From: Pectinophora gossypiella
Taxonomy: Eukaryota; Arthropoda; Insecta; Lepidoptera; Gelechiidae
Reading direction: 5' to 3'
NCBI RefSeq assembly: GCF_024362695.1
Contig: NC_065413.1
Coordinates: 16,775,511 to 16,839,510, forward strand
Length of the DNA stretch: 64,000 nt
The notes below the pieces were generated by a model that made no database searches, was not told the origin of the DNA, and saw nothing but the letters and a program-made list of their open reading frames with translations. The position numbers and the translations under genes are program-made. Every line of letters starts with the position of its first letter. The first letter of the stretch is position 1. Of the stretch, positions 23,217 to 32,289 are shown piece by piece.

Positions 23217-23587
23217 GTAAGCTATAACCATAGTACAAACCCTGCGCACGCGCACCATAGCCTCTGCTGTCTGGTGTTCACGCTAGCATAACATGCTCGC
23301 ACCGTTTATTGCCTGTTTCCTTATCTTACCTTATATTTCTGCCCAATATTGTCCCAGTGGGCAAAGGGATCTTCATCTCTGCACCTTTGTACAATCTATG
23401 CGCCGGGCATCGTATCGCCATATCTATCGAGGACTACATTGATTTCGATATCCATCTTGAAATACATACTGGATGGCTAACATAGTCCACCGCTTGCCAT
23501 CTATGTTTCTTTTTAATTTGTCACTCATAAATAGAGTCTGACAATTTGAACAATGCGTTCGTTACATAATAGTGTAGTGTTCCGAAC

Positions 23588-23833
23588 CAGTGGCGGCCCT
23601 AGCAAAATATTTAGGTGGTGCCAGAACTCATAGTGGCACCCCTCAGCCCCTTAAAATATTTTTTTTCGATTAGGTTACGACCACCGACATTTGCATATGT
23701 AAATATTTAAAAAAAATTGTTTATGGCAACCCGGTATGAGTTTAATGTGGCCGCAATCTAACCCGATGAAGTTAGTTTGCGGCCAGGGTGAACCATTTGA
23801 TTTTCACCTCGCACCGTCCTAGGGCTGCCACTG
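23588..23833. mobile_element. hAT-type MITE with 8-bp target duplication
   Basis: The ends are CAGTGGCGGCCCTAG and, in reverse, CAGTGGCAGCCCTAG. An exact 8-bp duplication TTCCGAAC flanks it (23580-23587 and 23834-23841). CAG(T/G)GG.. ends with 8-bp duplications are the hAT superfamily hallmark. The element is 246 bp and non-coding, inside the second intron of the resilin-like gene. Confidence 0.88.
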
Positions 23834-23877
23834 TTCCGAACCTCAAAAGGTAAAACGGACCCCTTATAGGTTCTTTT

Positions 23878-24265
23878 TTTTGACGTGACTTATTGTAGAT
23901 TTGCCGCAGATGGCATTAACTACTTGGCCGGACAAATGGGGAGCGCTGAAGGCTCTCACCCGGTACAATGTTTAAGACAACAGGCCTGAGGGTGCCCAGT
24001 TGGGCGCAAACCTCGGCTCAGGGCGTCGTCTGAGTGGAAAATATTTGAAAGAATTAATCAACCCTAGTGGGTCGATAGCGATAAGCGCTGATTGAGGGAA
24101 ATCGTCGACCACGCCGGCGGGGTCGGTATCGGGGTCCTGAAGTGTTTGGTGTCGCGAGCTGATTGGCTGCCTCTGTGGCTAGAGCAATCGGGTCGTCGGG
24201 ATCGTATATTACGTCCTTCGGACACCGATACTTTTCAGTACCGTCCCTAAGCGGGATGTATTCGG
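23878..24265 (+). repeat. Repeat D, longest copy
   Basis: Starts TTTTTGACGTGACTTATTG, passes through ACTACTTGGCCGGACAAATG and GGGCGTCGTCTGAGTGG, and extends beyond the other copies through TGTCGCGAGCTGATTGGC to CCGTCCCTAAGCGGGATG. The extension is also found alone at 39175-39245. No ORF and no inverted ends. Confidence 0.65.
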
Positions 24266-24739
24266 AAGACCTTATAGGATCACTTTGTTGTCTGTCCGTC
24301 TGTTTTATTCTTATGTTTGCTTAACAACTAAAAAACTTGCACCGCCTAATATTATAAACGCAACACTGTGCATTAAGTTTACATAATACTTATCATAAAC
24401 CATCTCACTTACGTCTTTTTTAAGTTTCTGATCTGTTTAAAATGCTTAAGAGATATTTCTAATTAAAAATAATTTGCATATCGCACTCATATAACATTTT
24501 TTTTAGAAAAGCAATGATGTTATTCGATTTCAAACTTTATGGAATACCCTATTGAATGTAATCACAGTATAAAGTAATAAGTAACAGTACACTTATCTGC
24601 TGTTCTATTCTAGTTCTAAGCAGGAGCAACTTTTATGTCGGGGGGGTCACCAGGTTGCAGACAACCTATCTCCGTCCAGAATTAGATAAAATTGCAGTGG
24701 CCACCCATGACCACCCAGAGGGGAAGTAATGACTGGGAA

Positions 24740-25045
24740 CGAGGTGAGGTAATAATCCGGAGGTCCCTGGTTCGAATCCCGGTGGAAAAATATCACAAAA
24801 AATACTTTGTGATACCTAGTTTGGTTAGGACATTACAGGCTGATCACCTGATTGTCCTAAAGTAAAATGAATCGGGCTTCGGAAGGCACGTTAAGCCGTT
24901 GGTCCCGGTTACACTTACTGATGTAAGTTAGTAGTCGTTCCATGAGTCATGTCACGGGCCTTTGGCGGCTCAATAGTACCCTTGTAACCAGGGTTGATGA
25001 GATTAATAATACACCTCTCAACCCACACGGGAGAAAAAGATAGAT
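24740..25045 (+). repeat. SINE B copy
   Basis: A degraded tRNA-like head (GGTTCGAATCCCGGTGG box B), the shared core (GGTTAGGACATTACAGGCTG, GCTTCGGAAGGCACGTTAAG) and the SINE B tail (GTAGTCGTTCCATGAGTCAT, TTTGGCGGCTCAATAGTACC, CTCTCAACCCACACG). Confidence 0.75.
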
Positions 25046-25582
25046 AAATTTGATGAAAATCAATTTTAAATTTTTGAATATACGTCATCAGAATCAATCC
25101 TCATTTGTTTTGTTTTTTTTTTTTTGTTAAGTACTTACAATCAATCCTACTTACTTTTCTATTCATACTCTGATATCACAGTCCTGTCACAAACCTTGCA
25201 ATATTACAAGGTACTTAACCTGTATGCGTATGGCGAGGTCATATTGCGTGCCTATTGCACGAAAGTGTCAAAAAAACATCTAAATGCGACAAACACCGTG
25301 TTATTTAGTACGAAATACAGCACATTATACGAAATTAGAGTTGCAATTATTTTGTGTTCTTAAGCATGTGTCCAACCTTGTATTGTATCATACTAATGTG
25401 TCATCTTTACATGAAGTAAGAAATTCACCAAAATACACGCAATCCAAGGCAATATAATGAAATATTCTAGAATCAATTTGTAAATTATGACAAACTCTAC
25501 ATGCACAATTTCTAATGTCGATGTCATTACTGTTACAATTTTGTCATTATGGTATATTATTATTTATTACAAGAAGGATATA

Positions 25583-25789
25583 CAGGGTGTTAGTGACATC
25601 GTAACGAAAACCATGATTCTGAGTCGATATCAACTGGAATTTCCTATCGGAAAGTCATGAAAATTTTACTATATTATTTGAATTATTTTCAATTCTATAC
25701 TTTTGCAACGAAAAATTCCGCTTGATATTAACTCAGAATCATGGTCTGAATCATCCCCCTTAGTATTCATTAAAGTCACTAACACCCTG
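25583..25789. mobile_element. MITE J, single hairpin
   Basis: The ends are CAGGGTGTTAGTGACATCGT and, in reverse, CAGGGTGTTAGTGACTTTAA, with TA on both sides. Arms of about 85 bp carry ATGATTCTGAGT and GGAATTTCC..GTCGG-type segments, giving a long snapback. It lies in the second intron of the resilin-like gene. Confidence 0.8.
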
Positions 25790-26272
25790 TATAGTCAAAT
25801 TATTTTCGTATACATACGGGTCAAGTTCATAAGCTCGACGTACGACTCTCAATAAGTGTTCTCATTGATTAATCTTCATACAAAGATTTCTAAAATTGGA
25901 TTAACGCACATAGATCTCTACCACACCCTGGACACTTCATATAAACACCTCGTTATACAGAGACTACACATTGACGTTATCGTACACGCGCATCTGTTTG
26001 TGTGACGCTTGAAGACCATATACGATTGAAGATTAAACTAAAAGGGGGGGTGAGGTAAACCTAGCTCAACCGCTGGTGGGGAGCGGAGAATTGCCGTTCT
26101 ATCCGTTACTATGCCTTATTATATGCCTCTACTATTCCAAAACCAACATTATATTATATCCAACTGAAACAGGTTAACGAATGTTATAAAAGCGTTGAAC
26201 GCTCACAGCAGAGGCTCGTACCAAGAACAAGTTCTCCGACGTCACTCATAGCACCAATACCTCTGTCCGCAG

Positions 26273-27606
26273 CGCCGCTGAGCTCGTCCTACCTGCCGCC
26301 ATCACCTTCAAGCAGCTACGGAGCGCCCAGCCGGCCGTCATCTAGCTATGGAGCCCCGTCACGGCCTTCATCAAGTTATGGAGCCCCATCACGCCCCTCA
26401 TCCAGCTACGGAGCCCCACCGAAGCAGAGCTACGGGCCTCCACCTTCAAGCTCGTACGGCGCACCCCCTCCTTCCTCCAACTACGGCGCCCCTCCGTCAA
26501 GACCCTCGTCGAGTTATGGAGCTCCCCCCAAACCATCCAGCTCATACGGAGCGCCCGCCAGACCGCCCGCGACCAGCTATGGTGTCCCCACTGGACCTTC
26601 CACCACATACGGAGCACCGTCTAAGCCCTCTAGCAGCTACGGCGCCCCGCCTAAACCATCCAGCTCTTACGGTGCCCCGTCTAAGCCCTCCAGCTCTTAT
26701 GGCGCTCCCCCTCCCTCAAGCTCCTACGGCGCACCTTCCCCGCCATCTAGTTCATACGGCGCTCCACCTTCCTCTTCGTACGGCGCTCCCTCAGGCGGCT
26801 CCGGTCACGGCGGTGGCTCTGGACACGGTGGTGGTTCCGGGCACGGCGGCGGCTTCAGCAGCGGTGGATTCAGCAGCAGCGGCAGTGGGTTCAGCAGCAG
26901 CGGTTTTGGTGGCAGCGGTTTCGGTGCTTCAGGTCCTTCGAGCAGCTACGGCGCCCCTGCCCCTCCATCCAGCTCCTACGGCGCACCGTCTCCTCCTTCA
27001 AGCTCTTATGGCGCCCCTTCTCCACCCTCTAGCTCGTACGGCGCCCCCGCCGCTCCTCCCTCCAGCTCTTACGGTGCCCCATCCCCTCCTTCTAGCTCAT
27101 ACGGCGCCCCTAGCTCTGGAGGGTTCTCGTCCGGTGGACACTCGTCCGGTGGTCACTCATCCGGTGGTCACTCATCCGGAGGTCATGGTGGCGGCGGCGG
27201 CGGTGGTGGTTACTCGTCTGGCGGTCACTCTAGCGGTGGATTCTCACCCTCCAGCTCGTACAGCGCTCCTTCTAGCTCGTACGGAGCGCCCTCTCCTCCG
27301 TCTTCCTCGTACGGTGCCCCGGCTGCTCCCTCAAGCTCGTACGGCGCCCCGGCTGCCCCGTCCAGCAGCTACGGTGCTCCTAGCTCTGGTGGCGGACATG
27401 GAGGGTTCTCTGGTGGCTTCTCTTCTGGTGGTCACTCTGGCGGCGGCGGCGGTGGTTACTCATCTGGCGGCTCTGGAGGGTACTCGTCTGGCGGTCACGG
27501 AGGCTCCGGTGGCCACGGAGGCTCCGGTGGAGGCGGCGGCTACCCCAGCGGCGTCCCCGACACCATCAGCCAGGGCTACGACTCTAACGGCGGCTATGTG
27601 TATTAG
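26273..27606 (+). CDS. Resilin-like / low-complexity cuticular protein, exon 3 (last)
   Basis: Exon 3 begins after ACCTCTGTCCGCAG with CG, completing an Ala codon, and runs 443 codons to TAG at 27604-27606. The protein starts APLSSSYLPPSPSSSYGAP. It then has three blocks of the motif P(S/P)SSSYGAP (26273-26790, 26935-27115, 27241-27385; about 25 YGAP cores with Arg, Lys, Pro or Ala linkers). These alternate with three Gly/Ser/His blocks (GGSGHGGGSGHGGG, SSGGHSSGGHSSGG, GGHGGSGGHGG). It ends SGVPDTISQGYDSNGGYVY. The motif resembles the SYGAP repeats of resilin, where Tyr residues form dityrosine cross-links, and silk or cuticle proteins. No Rebers-Riddiford chitin-binding domain is visible. 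A secreted elastic matrix or cuticle role is inferred. A 427-codon frame at 26348-27631 in another phase is a compositional shadow. Confidence 0.88.
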
Positions 27607-28030
27607 AAAATCATTGCAATTCCTTATGTGATAGATCGGTGATAGAATATTCGTGTCAGTCATTTTCCAAGAGCATCTTAAGTTTTACGATGTGTAGACC
27701 ACAGTGATAACATGTTTTGTGATAGATGAATATTGTTTGGGATATTATGTATTGTGCGTAGTTCACTCACACTGTGGTCTGGCACATTGTTCCCAGCTGG
27801 TGCGTCTGCTCTGTGACCTGTCAGCGCCACCTAGCGGCGTCTGAGTACTCGATCAAGTTAGTCTCTCTATTTATTTAGTCACGCCGTCTCTATCGCTGAC
27901 TCGTGTGTAAGAACAATACTGAGCGAAAGTATTAATTATATTATTTAATTATAATGACGAACTGTACAAAATTAGTTTAAGAAAAGAATTTTGTATAAAT
28001 TAATAAAAATGTAAATAATTAAATGATTGT
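27607..28030 (+). other. 3' UTR of the resilin-like gene
   Basis: Unique AT-rich sequence follows the stop. The clearest polyadenylation signal is AATAAA at 28002-28007 within TTAATAAAAATG, followed by a T/G-rich stretch (GATTGTGTTTTTG). The end position is approximate. Confidence 0.55.
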
Positions 28031-28162
28031 GTTTTTGTATCCGCAATACGTAACTGTTCATTCAGCATAACACGTTGTCAAAGTGCAGATTACTACTATT
28101 TTTTACTTTTCGGAGACCTAAGTTGTAATCATAATTACGTATATATTTGTCATAAAGTCATA

Positions 28163-28470
28163 GGCCCCGATTCCTGCAGACACCGCCTAATTTTATTTTA
28201 AGTTATATCCGTCATTTTCATATCCGTCGAAAAGGAAAGGGACGGATGATTCACAGCTCTTAATTTTAGGAAGAATGAGTAAATTAATGTGTCGGGTTAT
28301 TGACTGACGTAAAATTTTTAGACGGTTGGTTTAGATTTGTGCTTAAAATTGACGTGTGTTTCATAAATTTTATGCTTGTCGATTACCCGTCCCTTTCCTT
28401 TTCGGCGGATAAGAAAATGACAGATATAACTTAAAATAAAATTAGATGGTATTTACAGGAATTAGCACCA
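28163..28470. mobile_element. MITE H copy
   Basis: Starts GGCCCCGATTCCTGCAGACA and ends, in reverse, TGGTGCTAATTCCTGTAAAT. Matching inner segments ATTTTATTTTAAGTTATATC and AAAAGGAAAGGGACGG lie on both arms, giving about 90-bp imperfect inverted repeats. It sits about 130 bp after the polyadenylation signal of the resilin-like gene. Confidence 0.8.
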
Positions 28471-28773
28471 TAATAACGCTAAATATAGGAGAATCAATAA
28501 TAATAAATTATGAATTACGGCCAAAAAAACAGACCGAACTATATCTTACATAAGTAATTGAATATAGCCTAACAACATAACATCTGAGAGGAAATTTTAT
28601 CTAACATATAACACGCATATTTAGCGGCGAAGACGGAAAGTACTGAATGCGATTTGAATCATAAATGAAGATACCATCAGATGGAGTCGAACAACATCAT
28701 TAATATTACATGAGCATAGTGTGAGAGCACTCGTGAGCACTGACATATTTTGTTTGTTACACCTACATCAATA

Positions 28774-29283
28774 ACTCCCTAACATTATTCCATTTTTCAC
28801 AGGACCCGCTTACCTAACCTGAAGATTTGACAGGTCCGGTTTTTTTCCGGAGGGGACTGCCTGTTTGACCTTTCAACCCGCGAAGGGAAAACCAGTCTAA
28901 TGCTGGTTAGGTCACATACCTCCGAAAAATGCATTTCTCGGGAATGTGGGTTTCGTCAAAATGTTTTCTTTCGCCGCTAGTATCTTTATTGTTTTTGAGT
29001 GGTAAAAAGAATTTTTTCGCACATTCTCTACCATTGTAAACAGGTACCAGAAATTGATAAATTTCTATTAATAGAAGTAGGTACGTTTGATATTTTCAAT
29101 TTAGTAATAAATTTATTTATTAGATTCAAACGCAATTCACCGCTGAGCACGTGATAATAATTTATGATCCAAACTTGAACTCCAAAACATATTCGACAAT
29201 CATTGGTTTAGGCCTGTGCTGGATTCGAACCTGCGAACTCAAAGTGAGAGGCAAGCGTTCTACCGACGGGGATACCACGGCTC
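28774..29283 (-). repeat. SINE C, near full-length, interrupted
   Basis: The tRNA-like head (GTTCGAATCC box B; CGTGGTATCCCCGTCGG) is at the right end and the body at the left. About 165 bp of unrelated AT-rich sequence (roughly 28980-29140) splits the body between TTTCTTTCGCCGCT and CACCGCTGAGCACGTG. Confidence 0.7.
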
Positions 29284-29309
29284 ACATATTTTGTTAGACA
29301 TACATATTG

Positions 29310-29540
29310 CTGCTAATTCCAGTACACATCATCTAATTTTATTTTAAGTTATACCTGTTTTTTCTTATCCACTGAAAAAGAAAGGGACGGGTAATCGACA
29401 GTCACGTCGATTTTAGACAGAAATCTAAAACAACCCTCAAAAAAATTTGCAGACCAATAACCCGACAGAATTAAGTTGACATGACCTGTCTAACTGGTTG
29501 CATACCAGCGAAATACTTATTTGATTCGCCCGGGTTCGTT
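29310..29540. mobile_element. MITE H, truncated
   Basis: The left arm (GCTGCTAATTCCAGTACACA, AAAGAAAGGGACGGGTAATC) and the centre (GCATACCAGCGAAATAC) are kept. The right arm is missing. Confidence 0.65.
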
Positions 29541-30107
29541 ATTCACTCTTTCAAGAAGTAGGTATATACTTACGTTTAAAAAAACTTCTATCTGAAAGGC
29601 AACACACAGGGTAATTGCTTACCATAATGCGATCCATCAGCTCGTTTGCCTTCTATATTATTAAAAAAATATGAAGTGAGGCTGTCTGTAAGAAGAAACC
29701 TAATAGAATGAGAAGGGCTGTAAATAAAATAAAGTGAAACGCTCATCCAACATACTATATCTTTTATTGCCGTCGCGAGCGCGGCCAAGTTCACAAAAGT
29801 ACACATTTTTTTCACATTTTCAAATATTCAACAAGAACTAGATAAGTCGTAAGTAGGTATACTACCAACTAACAGTGGACAGCCGCTTCTAATATCATCG
29901 CGCGATACTACATTGTCATACGTACTTTATATATTATACATATTTTTATATATTTATTTATATAAAACTCACAAATAAACCTTAGGCACGAGTATACCTG
30001 AAGAAGGTGTAATTTTGTAACAATATCATAATCATAAGTATATTTTGTCACGTGATGAAACTATACAATGGTTGTGCCCTATTGATATACACATACATAC
30101 ACACATA

Positions 30108-30350
30108 AACAGTGTATATATACGTCTCACTGCTGGGCACAGGCCTCCCCTCAGTCAACCGGTGGGGATATGGAGCATACTCTACCACGCTGCTCCACTG
30201 CGGATTGGTAAAGGTGTTTTTACGGCTAATAGCCGGGACCAACGGCTTAACGTGCCGTCCGAAGCGCGGAATCATCTTACTTTTTCGGACAATCAGGTGA
30301 TTCAAGCCTGAAAAGTCCTTACCAAACAAAGGACAGTCTCACAAAGTGAT
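30108..30350 (-). repeat. SINE A, 5'-truncated
   Basis: Tail at left (CACTGCTGGGCACAGGCCTC) and shared core (CCGGGACCAACGGCTTAACG) are present. It stops after GACAGTCTCACAAAGTGATT, just before the tRNA-like head. Confidence 0.75.
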
Positions 30351-30410
30351 TTCGACAATGTCCCTATTGATATATGTATTGTATGTATAATTATTTAGTT
30401 GTGTATAATA

Positions 30411-30411
30411 G

Positions 30412-30470
<59 letters not shown>
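30411..30470. repeat. (TA)n microsatellite
   Basis: A pure dinucleotide run of about 25-28 TA units, followed by GTTTATATATTTATGTA imperfect repeats to about 30515. Confidence 0.9.
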
Positions 30471-30473
<3 letters not shown>

Positions 30474-30594
30474 TATATATTTATGTATAGTTTATATATT
30501 TATGTATAATATATATATGTAGTTAAATGTACTTATTTTATGTAGGTTGTTCTTTTAATTATTTATTTTGTTAGAATGCACTAACCCGCTATTA

Positions 30595-30757
30595 TTATAC
30601 TTGTACAAAATTTTCCTGTACCCAAAGGTTGCCTGGAAGAAATTGCTGCATGAGCAATAAGGCCGCCTGTTGTGCTTTTCTGTATATGTTGTCCTTATCT
30701 CTGTATTTTGTGTCCATTGTGCTCAATAAAGTATTTTATCTATCTATCTATCTATAT
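30595..30757 (+). repeat. LINE/SINE tail ending in (TATC)n
   Basis: Contains AAAGGTTGCCTGGAAGAAAT, ATAAGGCCGCCTGTTGTGCT, then CTCAATAAAGTATTT and a terminal TATCTATCTATCTATC. Same family as 10395-10585. The short terminal tetranucleotide array is a retroposon-type tail. Confidence 0.65.
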
Positions 30758-30849
30758 ATTCGCAGCCAACTGGATTGATCAGCCAGTCAATGAACCGCAT
30801 AGCCTATTATTAGTTACATTATGACGTTTCTTCAATATTTTCTAGATTG

Positions 30850-31045
30850 ATAAATGTGGAGGAAGCTGACAACGAAGCAAATTGTCTTTACTTACCCCGG
30901 TGGGAAGTAGGTGTGAGTTAATGTATGTATGTATCCAGATATCACAAATTAGAATTCGCTTCTGGTAATGAAATTTTGTCCGGCCAAGTAGTTAATGCCA
31001 TTTTAGTCAAACCCACAATAAGTCACGTCAAAAAAACTAGTAAGT
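30850..31045. repeat. Repeat K scrap and repeat D end
   Basis: 30860-30935 (TACCCCGGTGGGAAGTAGGT, GTGAGTTAATGTATG) matches in reverse the scraps at 2040-2115, 41590-41670 and 42140-42205. 30980-31040 is the CACGTCAAAAAAACT end of repeat D in - orientation. Confidence 0.45.
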
Positions 31046-31264
31046 AATCAACATGGCTGGTTTCCCGCACACATTGAATATTATTATTAACATAGAAATT
31101 ATTCAATTATTTAATCATAAACTCGCCTTTTTGTTATAAGTTGTATTTTGTATGTAGATGTGTATTTTACGGAAAGCTCAATGAGGTCTGACTACCGCAA
31201 TGATATGTATGTATTTTACTGTTTTGGTAAACAACATTTAGGCCTGAATTAGATAAGTGACGGT

Positions 31265-31375
31265 TTGGCAACCCGCAGTGGAACAGCGTGGTGGAGTATG
31301 CTCCATACCCTCTCCAGTTGATTGAGGAGAGTCCTGTGCCCAGCAGTGGGACGTATATAGGCTGTTTATGTTATG
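31265..31375 (+). repeat. SINE A tail
   Basis: AACCCGCAGTGGAACAGCG to AGGCTGTTTATGTTATG only. Head and core are missing. Confidence 0.7.
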
Positions 31376-31845
31376 TTACGTTGATCTGGCGAATGAATCC
31401 ATCAACCTGCCATATTCTGGAGTTTAATCAAATCGAAAACATATTTAAAATACTAATTATTATACTGTCACAGTCTGTGCCATAAAAGATAATAAGTAGT
31501 GTATTTTATAACAATAATATATTATAATTCTATTTGATTTTTCTTATTTATAAAGTTCATTTTGATATGTTTCGTTTCGAGTATCAGATCTATTTTAAAA
31601 TGTTAAGTATACAATATTTTTAAATTTCCTATAATTATATATAATTTGATGTATATAAAGATAAGCTTTGTGCCATAAAATTACAAGTAATACATAAATT
31701 ATTCTTGTTTTATAACAATTTTACTAATAAAATTTTGTTTAATCTTTTTAAATTGTTTGTTAAAGTATGAAAGCCTCAACAAATTTGGCTTAGAACTTTA
31801 AAGATTCAACAAAGTTTTTCAATATAATATATATATATTAATATA

Positions 31846-32279
31846 CAGGGTGTTAGTGACATCGTAACGAATACTAAGGGGATGATTCAGACGCTGATTC
31901 TGAGTTAATATCGTACGTAATTTTCCGTCGCAAAATTCATTATTATTTAGTTTTGCGATGGACAATTCCACTTGATATTAGATCAGAATAATTTTCGTTA
32001 CTATATCACTTACACCCCGGACAAGTACATACATGTAGCCATACAAGTAGGTATGGGTGTTAGTGACACCGTAAAGAATACTGAGGGAGATGATTCAGAC
32101 CATGATGCTGAGTTGATATCAAGTGGAATTTCCTGTCGGAAAATTCATAAAAATGTTAGTATTTTTTTAATTATTTTCTGTTCTATACTTTTGCGACGGA
32201 AAATTCCACTTGATATCAACTCAGAATCATGGTCCGAATCACCCCTCAAAGTTTTCGTTACGATGTCACTAACACCCTG
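31846..32279. mobile_element. MITE J, twin-hairpin copy
   Basis: Two palindromes in tandem (31846-32018 and 32052-32279) are joined by the linker GTACATACATGTAGCCATAC and AAGTAGGTA. The outer ends are CAGGGTGTTAGTGACATCGT and its reverse, with TA at both flanks. Each palindrome has the arms ATTCTGAGT..GATATCAAGTGGAATTT. The same twin arrangement with the same linker occurs at 48436-48923. Confidence 0.8.
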
Positions 32280-32289
32280 TACGTATATA

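Noticed and set aside
26342..26617. 91-codon - strand frame in the same exon
   Set aside because: Antisense compositional shadow of the repeats.
26348..27631. 427-codon + strand open frame over the repeat exon
   Set aside because: It is the +1 shadow of the SSYGAP frame. It does not connect to the signal-peptide exon and its His/Pro/Leu-rich translation has no family resemblance.
30045..30329. Overlapping frames on both strands near 30050-30330
   Set aside because: Both are translations of a SINE A copy. The same peptide ([14 protein letters not shown]) appears at every SINE A.
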